DNA of 64,000 nucleotides from Thereva unica (Eukaryota; Arthropoda; Insecta; Diptera; Therevidae), in the NCBI GenBank assembly GCA_949987705.1, contig CATLJY010000148.1, positions 62,001 through 126,000 of the forward strand, read 5' to 3'. Under the pieces are notes generated by a model. That model did no database searches. It was not told where the DNA came from and worked only from the letters and a program-made list of their open reading frames with translations. Both the position numbers and the translations under genes were made by a program. Positions within the stretch are counted from its first letter, which is position 1. Each line of letters opens with the position of its first letter. Shown piece after piece: positions 10,745 to 22,370 of this stretch.

Positions 10745-10990
10745 TTGCTTCATGTGTACCTTTTGAGCCCAAAAAATTGCGCAGTTCTACTCCACCTTGG
10801 TACAATAATGAACTGAAGCATTTAAGGAATCAGAAAAATAGACTCTTGAAGACCTATTTAAAAAGGAAGGATTCTCCGAGTGTTCGAAATCGCCAAGTTT
10901 GCTGACAGGAAATACTACACAAAACAATGCGTAAAAATTGCCCAAATAATTGTAACTAACTTCACAACAATCGAGGAGAAGAATCCGCTG
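10745..10990 (+). pseudogene. LINE linker-region fragment
   Basis: Plus-strand reading gives STPPWYNNELKHLRNQKNR and LLKTYLKRKDSPSV, which is the Trp-Tyr plus basic helix region between endonuclease and RT in Jockey/I-type LINEs. A frameshift near 10890 leads into KFADRKYYTKQCV-like sequence. No RT follows, so it is a short stray fragment. Confidence 0.6.
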
Positions 10991-11321
10991 GACCATTACA
11001 GCTAGAAACGAGAACAGTCGTCAGAGCCGAGCCGTATCAGACAGTACTACATATAATATCATCATCAATTATATACAATAAAATCCAAGTTGGATACGTT
11101 AGAATATTATACCTTAAAGTAAATTTGTCATGATTAAAGTTTTTGAGTTAAAGTAGCCGAAAATTGTGGTTTTACATATTTCATATAATTTAATCAACGA
11201 AGGGAAGAAACAAAGTAACAAACGTGTTTCCCGATCCCAGTCCGTTACACAACATAATTTTGTCCTTCGAGAAGGATCCCGGGTTTAAAGGTACGTAAGG
11301 AGTTGCATGCTTTGTTTTATT

Positions 11322-11636
11322 CCCGATTAAAAATAATTTCATTCGAAAATTTTATTACTAGCACGCACGCGCCCGCAGCTAGCACGCATAGCGAACAAAC
11401 AGGCACGCCACAAAAGTACGTACTCTCCCGCCACAGGCACGCACGCTCCCGCCACAGGGATACACGCTCCCGCCACTGGCACGAAAATCTAAAAATTTGT
11501 TCGCTTGAGGGATGCACTCTCCCGCCACAGGTATCCACTCTCCCGCCACACGCACGAAAATCTCAAAATGTGCGCCGTGCGGGCTAGTGCATGCTAGCTG
11601 CGTGCTAGCTGCGGGCGAAATTCATTTTTAATCGGG
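11322..11636. mobile_element. GC-rich foldback element with 21-22-bp tandem repeat
   Basis: Inverted ends CCCGATTAAAAAT (11322-11334) and ATTTTTAATCGGG (11624-11636), with subterminal inverted GCTAGCACGC/GCGTGCTAGC. The core (11418-11555) is built on CTCCCGCCACAGGCACGCACG-like units, about five copies, far more GC-rich than its surroundings. No coding sequence accepted: open frames over it are by-products of the repeat. Confidence 0.7.
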
Positions 11637-11639
11637 TTC

Positions 11640-11975
11640 TCATTAACAAGTACACGTTTCAACATTTATACAAAAAAAAATAAATAAATAAATAAAGGTG
11701 TTAGAGGTTAAATAAGGATCATTCCAAGTGCTTGTTAATATATTAACAACATTATAATATTGGAAAAATAAAATGTTTAAGTGAATTCAGAAGGTAGCAC
11801 GCGGAATAAAATCTAATCGTATTCTTTATTTCTTGTATAAGTCCCGGTACAACGGTTAAAAATAGTACGGTTCCGTAATAAAATTACATCAAGTGCGCCA
11901 GTATTTAACTTCATTATCCTTTGTTTTTTGTTGTTATATATTCTTCTTAAAGTGTAATACCGCAAATATAACTAA
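11640..11975. other. AT-rich spacer, no gene seen
   Basis: Contains an AAAT run (about 11677-11697), possibly a retroposon tail, and otherwise nothing recognisable. Confidence 0.4.
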
Positions 11976-12679
11976 TAGTCCGGGCGCTGGAGCATTTCCA
12001 GTGGTTTTGGCGTGATGTAACGGACTTTTTTGGTGGAATCGGTCAGAAATGATATCCTCAACAATATTTAGGGGGTGCGCAAGCATGAAACTCCCAGGAA
12101 AACTTTTGGTAGCCCAAAAACTGAAAATTCACTAAAAATTCCCTGTTTTTTGACTTTTCATGTTAAATATCTCTTAACGAAGGCTTCTAGGCGAAAAATT
12201 TGTTGAGCATGTTTTGTTCGTTATTAGATTTGCTAAAATTTACCCTAAGGTGGATTTTTGAAATTTGAATTTTTGCATTGCAAAATAGCCGAAACCCGCG
12301 AAAAAAAGTACCTCACTTTAAAGTTAGCACAAGGAAAGAAGAAATCATTATCTTCCAATTTAATTTTGGAATTAGATAGTTAAAGGCATGATTAACTTAT
12401 ATCCAAAACCCGATCAACGAATCAAAACGGCTTAATTTTACTGGATGAATCGATATGGACAAATTTTGTTCAGACTAGTAGAGGCCGAGTAGTAGCTTAG
12501 AGCGTGGTGATCGTACAATTGCACAATACAAAGGATGTCATTGTGAGTTTCTAGACTAATATTCATTCAGCAGCAGAGCCGGTTCTACAAGTTAATCTAC
12601 ACTGATATTCTTTCATCGCGAGTAACTCCAGCGGGAGAACTAGCGAGGGGTTACACTGGTAACCCAAGAATTCTTTAAT

Positions 12680-13260
12680 GAGTTAAGAATAGTGATGTAC
12701 AAAAATGGTCATTCAGTTTTTTCCTCCAAGCTTCTCGCTCACTGGCCAGAGTCCTCCAATTTCTTACGCCTAACAGGTGTTCAGCGTCTGTATCTACGGC
12801 AGCTTTTTCTCGGCCATCCTGTCACCGATTATGATTCCCTTTTATATTTTCTTCGCTGGTCTGTTTTCCTGCATCCGCGTCCTGCCCGTCGTTGTCTATT
12901 TATTTTGATTTAGTTGACGATGTCTATTTCTTTGTAGATTTGGTATAGTTCTTCATTGTATCTGATTTTCCACATACCGTTTACGTTTAGGTCCAATAAT
13001 GTGTCTTAAGATTTTTCTCTCAAAAGCTCCTAATTAGTTTGCGACTTTTTGAGGGAGTCATTGTCTTCGAGTCACAACAATAAGAGATTTGTATAGTTCA
13101 AATTTAGTTTTCCTGTATAACAATCTTGATTGAAGTACTTTACGCAGTGAATAAAAACTTTGATTGCCCTGTTGTATTCTGCTTGTAACTTCCTCCAGCT
13201 CTTCGCTTGTTGACGACACTATTTTTCCTAGGTATTTAAAGCTCTTCACTACCTCTATAT
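12680..13260 (-). pseudogene. RTE-like LINE C-terminal fragment
   Basis: Minus strand: FKYLGKIVSSTSEELEEVT (about 13200-13255), FYSLRKVLQSRLLYRKTK, FERKILRHIIGP, and, 3' of a frameshift, TDAEHLLGVRNWRTLASERE with WRKKL near 12700-12760. This is the usual RT C-terminal order (thumb, zinc-ribbon-like, GRPR-to-Trp tail). Stops and shifts show decay; the catalytic RT core is absent. It is nested inside the long-TIR element. Confidence 0.7.
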
Positions 13261-13269
13261 TGGTCTTGC

Positions 13270-13887
13270 AGTCTTGTCTTTGTCTTGTACATTAAGCAAA
13301 ACCAAGAATAAGACTAACACTTAGCTATGCTCGCAAGAAAAGGATTTAGCCGTGCTCGCAAGACTAAAGCCAAGACTATATCAGTTTTGTCTTGTTCACT
13401 AGTTATGAAGATTTTAATTTTGAAGTTTTGGATTAATTTTAAATGTTTTAACGTTCCGTGCAGCGAGCCGCACCGCGTCCCAGCTAGTAACAACAAAAAA
13501 ATTCAAACAAAATTCGGTAATTTTTCTAATTTGTTTAAGAAGTTATGTTTAACACTATTTTATTGAAAGATGTGCTCAATAGAAACTGAGTCCTTTTTCG
13601 AGCGAATTTGAAACGCGCCTAGCATTTCTGACGTCGCCGAGTTAGCAATTTTTGTGGAGAAAACGCTTAAGTTGCAGTTTTTTGCCAAAAATCTTAAAAA
13701 AATTAAAAACCATAAAAAAAATTTAAAAACCAGAATTTTAATGATTGGATATTGTAAAGAGAGTCTTAGAGCATACGTAAAAAAATCAGGACCAACATGA
13801 GAGTTTTTCTATTGGCGTAGTAACAAATTTAACTTTTTAAATTCACTTAATTGCAAAATTCATTATGCAAAAACTATTTGACCGACC
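13270..13887. other. Non-coding interior of the long-TIR element
   Basis: Contains two similar TGCTCGCAAG-containing stretches near 13330 and 13352 and CTTGTCTT/AAGACAAG-type inverted words. No gene supported. Confidence 0.3.
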
Positions 13888-14442
13888 GTGATCGGGTTTT
13901 GGATATAAGTTAATCATGCCTTTAACTATCTAATTCCAAAATTAAATTGGAAGATAATGATTTCTTCTTTCCTTGTGCTAACTTTAAAGTGAGGTACTTT
14001 TTTTCGCGGGTTTCGGCTATTTTGCAATGCAAAAATTCAAATTTCAAAAATCCACCTTAGGGTAAGTTTTAGCAAATCTAATAACGAACAAAACATGCCC
14101 AACAAATTTTTCGCCTAGAAGCCTTCGTTAAGAGATATTTAACAAGAAAGGTAAAAAAACAGGGAATTTTTAGTGAATTTTTCAGTTTTTGGGCTACCAA
14201 AAGTTTTCCTGGGGGTTTCATGCTTGCGCACCCCCTGAATATTGTTGAGGATATCATTTCTGACCGATTCCGCCAAAAAAGTCCGTTACATCACGCCAAA
14301 ACCAAAATTTATAGCTTTCACTGCTCTAGCACCTGGACTATGAAGCTACGTATTTATTCGGTTCTCTACGACAATTTTATATTGTTTTAATTGGGTTTTT
14401 GATCGAAATTAGTCTTTTTTTGTCTTTCATTTATGAATTAAA

Positions 14443-14650
14443 GAAAGCTCAACTTCAACTTTATTCATTCGTTACAATTAAATTTGTTTGCAGTTAAAGT
14501 TGAAGTTCTTAATTTTCTTTGGTAGACAAAGGATGTTAAAGATTGTTTAGGTTTGCCCTTTATGACACCGTATGTGATTTTTATGAAATCGAAAGCTTAA
14601 CTTCAACTTTATTCATTCGTTACAATTAAATTTGTTTGCAGTTAAAGGGA
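14443..14650 (+). repeat. ~150-bp repeat family, one unit plus part
   Basis: Unit recognised by TTCTTAATTTTCTTTGGTAG, CCCTTTATGACACCG and CAATTAAATTTGTTTGCAGT. The same unit recurs at 16079-16235 (minus), 35283-35539, 37346-37389 and 61280-61480. Confidence 0.9.
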
Positions 14651-14659
14651 GTTTACATC

Positions 14660-15730
14660 CCAGACTCAAATTGGAAGAACAAAGTGGCCCTGTACAAAAT
14701 GCAAGGGCAAAGTTTCGTCGAAAGCTCGAAACTTTTTACAACACTGTCAAATGGAAATTTTTTAACACTATCGCAGAGAAAACAATTTAATTAGCTGCAA
14801 AGCCTTTTTATTAGTTTCAAACATTTTTACATTTCGTTTTAGATTTTTCAAGCTGTCGAAAACAAGGTAAATATGCAAAAACTTCTAACAAAACCACAAG
14901 AAACCGCGAAAGTGACATCTAGTAGGCACTAGAATATTTAAATTTAACGAAACTAAAAGCTTTTTTACGACATTCGCATTCGTAAAGTAGAATAGAACCA
15001 GCGAGCAATAATAACAAGAGTGATTAGGTGGAGCTCAAGGACAAGTAAAAGAGTTAAACATATGAAAGAAGAGATTAGAACTACCATTATTCAAAAAGTC
15101 CAAAAAAATATTAACAAATCCGCGATAGATATACATTTCATACAAAAAGCACAAGAGTATGAATGAAACAGAACATGTTGCTTGCTTCCCCTATTGGAAT
15201 GTTTACATTCAAATGGAAGTCGAATTGGAACAGAGCACATGTAGCCGACTCTAATATGTTTATATGCATGCGTGGGCAAATTCTTGTTGGTACACATTGC
15301 GACTCTAAAACTTGGCTTTGTATTGTACATTAAAAACGCGGGAGTTTTGCAGTTCTTCCAGTGTTGAGCTAAATGTTGGCTAAATTGGAAAATTGGCACT
15401 TCCCCTTCATTTTTTATCTTTCTTTCACACACGTTGCGTGTAGTGTGAAAGCAATTCTGCCTCCTTTTATCATAGATATTACATCTTTGATATTTTGACT
15501 TTTTTACTCCTACTGAAATTTTTATCAGCTGATCTCAAGGGCATTGAAACGTTTTTGAAAATTTGTTCTAGCTCATCACTCTTATTATTATTGCTCGCTG
15601 ATAGAACTCTACTTTGAGGCTGCCGTTTGCTGTTGCCACTTTGGTGAAACAGAGACAGAGCCATACTATCTTCTATGCGATAAAAGAGTTCAGATTTGCG
15701 CTTCCGGTAACATTCCGATAATCGCTACGC
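14660..15730. other. Unrecognised stretch, possibly the 3' interior of a plus-strand LTR element
   Basis: It ends at a purine tract immediately before an LTR, so it may be the end of a retroelement. Short minus frames at 15091-15432 and 15479-15664 have no recognisable domain and I do not call them genes. Confidence 0.35.
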
Positions 15731-15743
15731 TGGGAGGGGAGTA

Positions 15744-16078
15744 TGTAGGAGCAATTTAGTTCACTGTGCTCCCTACACTTTGCGCCAAATACTCGCCTAT
15801 TTTTGTTGAATAATATTCTAAGAAAATAGGCGAGGGTTTTTGTTTTTTATCAGACGTCAGTCCGTTTTCAGAATCTGCTCCGAAAAGATTTAGTATCTAT
15901 TAAAATAATAATTTATTAATGGTATCTCCCGTCGGAGTGCATGTTTTAATAGTTAATGTTTCGTGAAACAATATTGTAAATATATTGTAAGAAAAATAAA
16001 GTTGTATGGTCGGAATCCGAACGTGTGTTAATTAAAATTTAAACTGACTGACCATACTGGTTAAAGAAGACCACAACA
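15744..16078 (+). repeat. LTR of the Gypsy B family, plus orientation
   Basis: Starts TGTAGGAGCAATTTAG after the purine tract TGGGAGGGGAG (15731-15741) and ends ACCACAACA. 335 bp. The same LTR lies inverted at 33705-35282 (with an insertion). The preceding PPT-like tract would make it a 3' LTR of a plus-strand element, but no internal coding region precedes it. Confidence 0.75.
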
Positions 16079-16235
16079 AACTGCAAACAAATATAATTGT
16101 AACTCAGAATGAATAAAGTTGAAATCAAGCTTTCGATTTCATAACAATCACACACGGTGTCATAAAGGGCAAACCTAAACAATCTTTAAACTTCCTTTGT
16201 CTACCAAAGAAAATTAAGAACTTCAACTTTAAGGG
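16079..16235 (-). repeat. ~150-bp repeat unit, inverted
   Basis: One minus-strand unit directly abutting the LTR end. It is followed at 16232 by GGGAGTTTACATCCCAG, which also follows the unit at 14648. Confidence 0.9.
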
Positions 16236-16576
16236 GAGTTTACATCCCAGCCTCACTTTTTATGGGGGGCTAACCGTTAACGAAATATAGTGCAAAGAAA
16301 GTAATGTATAAAGTGTGAATCACTATAACTCCGAACATATTGACTTTACAAAAAAAATTCTGAACAAAAAAGTTAAATCACTTATTTATCTACAAAAAAA
16401 GATTGTATACATTTTTGTCGTAAAATGCATAGTTTCTGAGATATAGAATTAAACGCGTTTCCCTTCATTGTAAGTGAAGCATAAGGGTGGGGATGACGCC
16501 ATTTTGAATTTAAGCTCACAAAAATATGTAAAAACATTTGCTAAAAAAATCGCGTGCGGTATTTTTCGCATTACGA
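16236..16576. other. Intergenic stretch, no gene seen
   Basis: AT-rich unique-looking DNA between the 150-bp unit and the truncated end of Gypsy B. Confidence 0.4.
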
Positions 16577-18413
16577 AGGCCTTTTTTTCGACCTATTTAC
16601 TGGACTATGAGGCACATAAACTTTCTTCTGGCCTGGTTGCCTTGGATGGGTTGCCTTTAAGTTTTTCATATGCGAACGAAGACGGGTGAGAAATTCCGAG
16701 CGCTCGATCGGATTGTCATCGGATGGAATGGAAATCGAATTGGGCAATCTCAAATTCTGGCCATAAACTATGTAGCTCTGCTGATGAGCATTTCAAATCG
16801 GTCTTAATTGCCGTGCGTATGCCTAGTAAGACAAAGGGCAAATCTTCACTCCAATTAGCAGTGTTGTCCCTTGCCATTAAGGCAGCTTTAAGTTGCCGGT
16901 GGAACCGTTCGACCATTTGCTTGCGGGTGGTAGGCGGTTGTCCTAATTCGGTGAGTACCGAGAAGTCTAGCAACCTCATTAAATAGTTTAGATTCGAATT
17001 GTGTACCTTGATCGGTTGTGATTTCTAGGGGCGCACCGAATCGTGGGATGTATTCAGTGACAAAGTGTTTCGCCGCTGTTGATGCTGATATGTCCCGTAT
17101 TGGGTAAGCTTCTGGCCATCTCGTAAATCGGTCTACGATTGTAAGGATGTACGTGTATCCTCGAGATGGTGGAAGGGGTCCCACTATATCCATATGGATA
17201 TGTTCGAATCTATTACTTTGAGGTTTAAAAGCTTCAAATGGAGCCTTCGTGTGTCTTGTCACTTTGGCTTTTTGGCAACCAAGGCAAGAACGAGACCACT
17301 CGTTGCAGTCTTTGTTAATTGCCGGCCAGAAATATTTATTTGTAAGAGCCCGTCGCGTGGTACGTATACCCGGATGCGCCAAATTGTGTTCAGATCCGAA
17401 CGCAATTTTGCGTAACGAAAAAGGTATATATGGTCGTGGAATACCCGCACTAGTTTCGCACCAGACCTGGTGAGTTGTAAACGGTATAGGTGTGAGTGCT
17501 AGTCTTACTTTAGAGCCTTTGCTGGGGTACTCTTGGAGTTTTTGCAACTCTTTGTCACCTTTTTGAACCTGAGCTAATGTAGGTAAGTCAAAGGCGACGG
17601 AGTCTACGTTGTCGGTCGCAAGTGAGCGGGACAAACAGTCTGCGACAACGTTTTGTTTACCAGATATGTGTCGGATGTCTGAGGTAAATTGAGATATCAG
17701 ATCCAGGTGCCTGGTCTGACGAGGGGATCGTTCGGTCTTCGTATGAAGGGCACGTATTAAAGGTTTGTGGTCCGTATAGACCACAAAATCGCGTCCTTCG
17801 ACGAAATAGCGGAAATGTTTAATGGCTGCGTAGATGGCGAGAAGTTCGCGATCAAATGCGGAATATTTTTGTTTCGCGGGTGACAGCTTTTTAGAATAGA
17901 AAGCTAACGGTTGCCACCACTGACCGCCAAATTGTTCCAAGACCCCTCCGATCGGAAGCGTCGGTCGTTAGGCTGTATTTGGCATTCTCGAGTGGGTGGT
18001 TTAGCAGTGTAGCCTGTGCCATCGAATGTTTTACTTTGAGGAATGCCTCCTCGCATTCTGCAGGCCAAGGAAATCCTTTGTCTTTCGTGGCACGTGAGCA
18101 ATTGAGAACATATCTCAAGTGCTCGTTTATTGGTACCAACATTTTAGCCAAATTAGGGATGAAGCGGTGATAAAAGTTCACCATCAGCCTTAACCCGATC
18201 TGCGGATGGAAGTATTCCATTCCTCGAGATATTATGACTAAGGAAATCGATCTCTTGCACACCGAAAACGCACTTTTCCAACTTAATGGTCAAGCCGAAG
18301 TTGTCAAGGCGTTCTAAGAGCTGGTCTAAATGAGTCAAATGTTCCGCTTCTGTTCTACTTGCAATGAGAATATCATCTAAGTAGACAAAGATGAAATCCA
18401 GATATCTCGTGAC
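16577..18413 (-). pseudogene. Gypsy B pol, 3' block (end of RT, RNase H, integrase)
   Basis: Minus strand from 18413 down: VYLDDILIAS with the RT catalytic Asp pair (near 18385), then connection-domain sequence LTIKLEKCVFGVQEIDFLSH. A deletion/frameshift near 18180-18190 precedes VNFYHRFIPNLAK. RNase H follows (TDASDRRG, then DRELLAIYAAIKHF and YTDHKPLI). Integrase: zinc module HNLAHPGIRTTRR with CLGC, catalytic Asp in HMDIVGPLP, Asp in TTDQGTQF, and after a frameshift near 16900 the Glu in VERFHRQLK. The protein breaks off at about 16577, so the C-terminal tail and 3' LTR are lost. Confidence 0.9.
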
Positions 18414-18490
18414 CAGGGCCGGACTATCGCCTACGCCAACAACGCCATGGCGTAGGGCGGCACATTACTAGGGGCGGCAATAATGTGAAA

Positions 18491-19425
18491 ACTAGTTGGG
18501 ATGTGGGTTCGACCCTTTCGGTCCACACGATCAACTTCCCAGTATGATGGTTGTTGAATATTATGATTGGATATTTTAATAATAAATGAACAATAGGTAA
18601 TATAGAATATATGTATAATACCGAGAATTCGTCACAATTGTTTATCAATATTTTCGCTAAAATGTCAAACTAAATGTGCGCACTTACAAGATTAGGTATT
18701 AATGTGTTTCGGCACCTCAATGAAGTCGATATAGTTTTTAGTTCGCGCCGTATCGTGCAGGTACAAAAATCACTTAAGTCATTTAAACCAAAAAACCGCT
18801 GGACCGAATATTATAAAAATCTTTTCAGAATATATTGTCGCTAATACGCTTCGAACGGCACCTCAAGTAAGTCAATATCTTTTGTGGTTCGGGCCATATC
18901 GTGCAGGTACAAAAATTACTTACACCGCTTAAATAAAAAAACGGCTCGACCGAATTTTATGAAAATCTTTTCAGATCATATTTTGGTTAATACTTTTCGA
19001 ACGGCGCGGCGCCTCAACTAAGTCGATATTTTTTATAGTTCGCGCGATATCGTGCATGTACAAAAATCACTTAAGTCATTTAAACCAAAAAACCGCTGGA
19101 CCGAATACTATAAAAATCTTTTCAGATTATATTGTCGCTAATACGCTTCGAACGGCACCTCAAGTAAGTCAATATCTTTCGTGGTTCGGGCGATATCGTG
19201 CAGGTACAAAAATCACTAACGTCGCTTAAACAAAAAAACGGCTGGACCGAATGTCATGAAAATCTTTTCAGATCATATTTTGGTTAATACGCTTCGAACG
19301 ACACCTCAACGAAGTGGATATCAGTTTTGGTTCGCGCGTTATCGTGCAGGAAAAAATGACCACATCCGTACGCACATACACACACACACACACGCACATA
19401 CTTGCTCCCAATTTTTTGCTTAAAA
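18491..19425 (-). mobile_element. DINE/Helentron-like repeat, truncated copy
   Basis: Same family as 44649-45676 and 61834-62872, in reverse orientation. The 3' end (ACTAGTTGGGATGTGGG, 18491) is present. The central array of ~150-bp units, each with CGTGCAGGTACAAAAATCAC and CGGTCCAGC-type motifs, is retained. The 5' end is lost after CCCAATTTTTTGCTT at about 19425. Confidence 0.75.
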
Positions 19426-19429
19426 ATTG

Positions 19430-20600
19430 CTTTTTGCTTTTTTTTAATACATACACTATTCTACGGTTTTTAAATTAGTACTTTTCGAGCTTTTTTCTGA
19501 GCAAAATCGTCAATTAACAATTCGACATCTAGAGATCGAGCCATTTAAAATCCATTATTTAAAGCGAAAGACTTTCGCAGTTTAACTAAAAAAACAGTGG
19601 GTGTGTGTACTTATGTACACGCATTAGAAGTTATACGTCTTTGGCGTGATTTTATGACTAATTTTTAATTTGTACACAAATATTTTATTGGATTCTTTCT
19701 ATTTTCGTGCGTTGGAAGGTGCAAGCATTATGATGCTGACATGCTCAAGGCTGTCGGTTATACCGTATTCTAATCCTAACTAAAAAATTAGGTCATCAGG
19801 CCTAATTACAATAATCTTAAGATGAGCTTAAGATGTCTCATGAAATTCTCTTAAGACTGGCTAATTCTCTACCAAAACGTAGTGAATGCTAAACTTAATA
19901 TGCGTCGCAAGCTGGATCAGCATTTATTTACCTGATAATACTACTGGTACTTCTAAGCCTAACTCACTTCTTTTTTGTTCATTTCCGCCTTAGCTTCTGA
20001 TTGAGGAATTTAGCTTCTCCTCCACTTTAGTCAGTAGATCAAACGATCGTACCATTATAGTCTAAGACGTTCGTTGCTTTTAGCCGTTCCTTTAGCTGTA
20101 GGTTACAGTGCAACAGTTTAATCGGCTAATCTCCGGCAATCCAAAAGGACATCGTCTGTGTCCTCTGTCACAATGAGGAATTCCAGGAGTTGCGTAGACT
20201 CATTTTGCCGGTATGCTCTCGTAACTCACCTGTGGGTTCATCGACCTTGGGTAGATTCATTCTACTTCCTTTGCCACTACTGAAGTAAACGTCACTTCCA
20301 AATTCTGTCCACTTCCCTAGCTTCTTCTTTTAGTTGTTACTCAATTAAATTGAGTGGGTTAGGAAAATTGAAATATGATACGAAGAGTTTCATACTAAGG
20401 ACATTAATGTATCGGCAAATCAACGCTTCAACGTTTGACTGACAACACTCCGAACCTGTCCAAACACCATCGATGGACGCTTGACATTGGGCATTCGTAG
20501 TTCGAGTAGCGGCCACACAATGCGTTCTACCATCAAACGTTCTACGTTGGAAAGTGCTCATAGCATCGTTTAGAGCCGGCTTTAGCTGAAAACTAGGATA
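19430..20600. other. hAT interior, no gene seen
   Basis: Low-complexity CA repeat near 19375-19400 borders this stretch. Open frames such as 20337-20561 (minus) have no recognisable domain. Confidence 0.35.
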
Positions 20601-22010
20601 TGTAATTTATTTTCCTCTATAGCCTCTGGGTAAAAACCTCCTCATCCATGGACATCGTGAATAGACTTGGGCTACGAATTTTCATATGCCCATATAATAA
20701 TAAACTTAATAGCTAAAGGATTGGAATTGCAATGCTTGCCCTCCATAGCCTCTACCGTTTCGCCTATATCGTCCGCAGGCCGTATCAGAACATCAAAATT
20801 GGCAGCGTGCAGCAAATTAGGGCATGAGATGAGAATGCAGCACGCTGCAATCAAAAGTATTTCAATTGGCTGAGGCTGGTAAAATGACAAGCAAAGCAGC
20901 GTGCTGCATCTTCATATCATGTCTTAAATTTGCAGTACGCTGCATATTAGAGGTTCTGATAGGGCCTCCAGCAAACCCGGAAGTAGCCGGTGCCTGGAAG
21001 TAGCCGGTGCCGATCCTACATTTGCTTGAAGGGATGACATTTCTCGTGTAATAACATAGTAGAGACAAGTTTTTAAGTTTATTTTGCACTTTTTCCTGCA
21101 CCTGGGTTACCAGTGATTAGAGTTTCAGTGATTGAATTAAAACAATTTCAAAAAATTGAGTGAACCAATATGTTTTAATGCTTTAATTGTGAAGGTGACC
21201 AATTTTGTTTACATTCGCTGGGGTTTTGTCGAGTTATTTTAAGGCAAAAATGTTGAATTTGTGTGGTTCTTGAGTTAAAAGTGAATTTAATGTGATTAAA
21301 GCTTGTTAAAGAATAATTTTTAAAAATATTAAAGCAGAAAAATGTGTAGGAAAAAGTTCAAAAGTTATGTTATTCATGTTGTGTGGTGGTACTTGCACTT
21401 ATGTTTTAATAACTATTCCGTAATAATTTTTAACCATTTTAAATTCACTTTTAATTTCATTACACCATAAATCCAAAATTTTTTCCCTAAATTAACACGA
21501 AAAAAACACTATGAATGTAAACAAAACTGGTCACCTTATCAATTTCATTCAATTTATTCACTCGGATCACTAACTGACTTATCACCGGTAATGCACGTGG
21601 AGGAAAAAATGCTAAAATACAATATTTTGCCATTTTTTACAAGTTAAAAACTTGGCGCGTCTTCCATTGCACTTCCATGCAGTAAAACTCCTCACCCACA
21701 AACAGCACACAATAAACACTACGAATCTTCCTAGGCCTCCGAAAAACCAAACTTACGCTTAGCTAATGGCTCGAACATGAAATTTATTTCCCTCCATAGC
21801 CTCAGCATAAAACCCCCTCACCAATCGACATCGTGAACCGGCATCGGCTACGAATTTTCATATGCCCATAGTAATCACGGTATTCAGAAGCTTTCGGTTT
21901 TCTGTATACCGTGCATAATAATGATAATCCCAGTGCGCATGAAGAATGGAAGTTGAAATGCTTGCCCTCCATTGCCTCCACCCCTTCGCCCATATCCTCG
22001 CGTTGCGTTG
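20600..22010. repeat. Direct repeat pair and foldbacks inside the hAT element
   Basis: A ~190-230-bp sequence (GACATCGTGAA, TACGAATTTTCATATGCCCA, ATGCTTGCCCTCCAT) occurs at about 20600-20785 and again, same orientation, at 21780-22010. Between them are a foldback with GCAGCACGCTGCA-type arms (about 20797-20850 and 20892-20948) and an inverted pair around GTGACCAATTTTGTTTACAT (about 21197, with its partner near 21510). No coding sequence accepted. Confidence 0.7.
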
Positions 22011-22019
22011 CGATTTCCT

Positions 22020-22290
22020 CAAAATTCACTCTCATAATATTTTTCAAAACGCGCCTAAAGAAGTATAACTTCAAAAATTATAAAAAATAGAAGGTAAATA
22101 TTATATACATACATGTGTATTTATTAATATCACACACACACACTCACACGTTTATATCTATGTATGTAATTATATAATAATTGTATGTATTAATTATATA
22201 ATAATTGTATAAAATCATTATACTAAATAATCATATAATATGTTATAATATTATTATCATTATATTTACCCTATATATAGGTAAAAATTT
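22020..22290. other. AT-rich microsatellite-like DNA
   Basis: CA and TATA-rich tracts (CACACACACAC near 22131, repeated TAATTATATAATAATTGTAT) just inside the right end of the hAT element. Confidence 0.6.
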
Positions 22291-22370
22291 AAGTTTCCAA
22301 AAACGCTAGCCTTAACGAAGCGGCAACTTGCGATTGGCGTGGGGGCGGCACTTGGTCTAGTCCGGCCCTG

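Larger units (their letters stand above)
11978..14338. mobile_element. Long-TIR, TA-flanked DNA element
   Basis: Two ~415-bp inverted arms (about 12003-12420 and 13888-14305) are highly similar. They sit just inside ends reading GTCCGGGCGCTGGAGCA (left) and GTCCAGGTGCTAGAGCA (right, reverse-complemented). TA flanks both ends (11976-11977 and 14339-14340). No transposase is recognisable in the ~1.5-kb interior, which instead holds a minus-strand RTE fragment. The superfamily is unknown; TA suggests Tc1/mariner or another TA-inserting group. Confidence 0.75.
18414..22370. mobile_element. Non-autonomous hAT element
   Basis: Exact 13-bp TIR CAGGGCCGGACTA (18414-18426; inverted at 22358-22370) with a perfect 8-bp duplication CTCGTGAC (18406-18413 and 22371-22378). 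It interrupts the Gypsy B RT, and removing it restores the RT frame. No transposase is recognisable in the ~4 kb. The interior holds a truncated DINE-like repeat, a direct-repeat pair, and foldbacks. Subterminal GGGCGGCA motifs occur near both ends. Confidence 0.92.

Noticed and set aside
11303..11587. His/Arg-rich open frames on both strands
   Set aside because: Generated by the CTCCCGCCACAGGCACG tandem units inside the foldback.
15091..15664. Two short minus frames of 113 and 61 codons
   Set aside because: No recognisable domain, no supporting splice or composition signal, and they lie in a probable retroelement remnant.
20337..21101. Short minus frames in the 18414-22370 hAT interior
   Set aside because: They overlap foldbacks and direct repeats and match no transposase motif.
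22289..22370. Extension of the Gypsy B RT frame ([16 protein letters not shown]...)
   Set aside because: This tail is translation of the hAT right end past the insertion point at 22370, not Gypsy protein.
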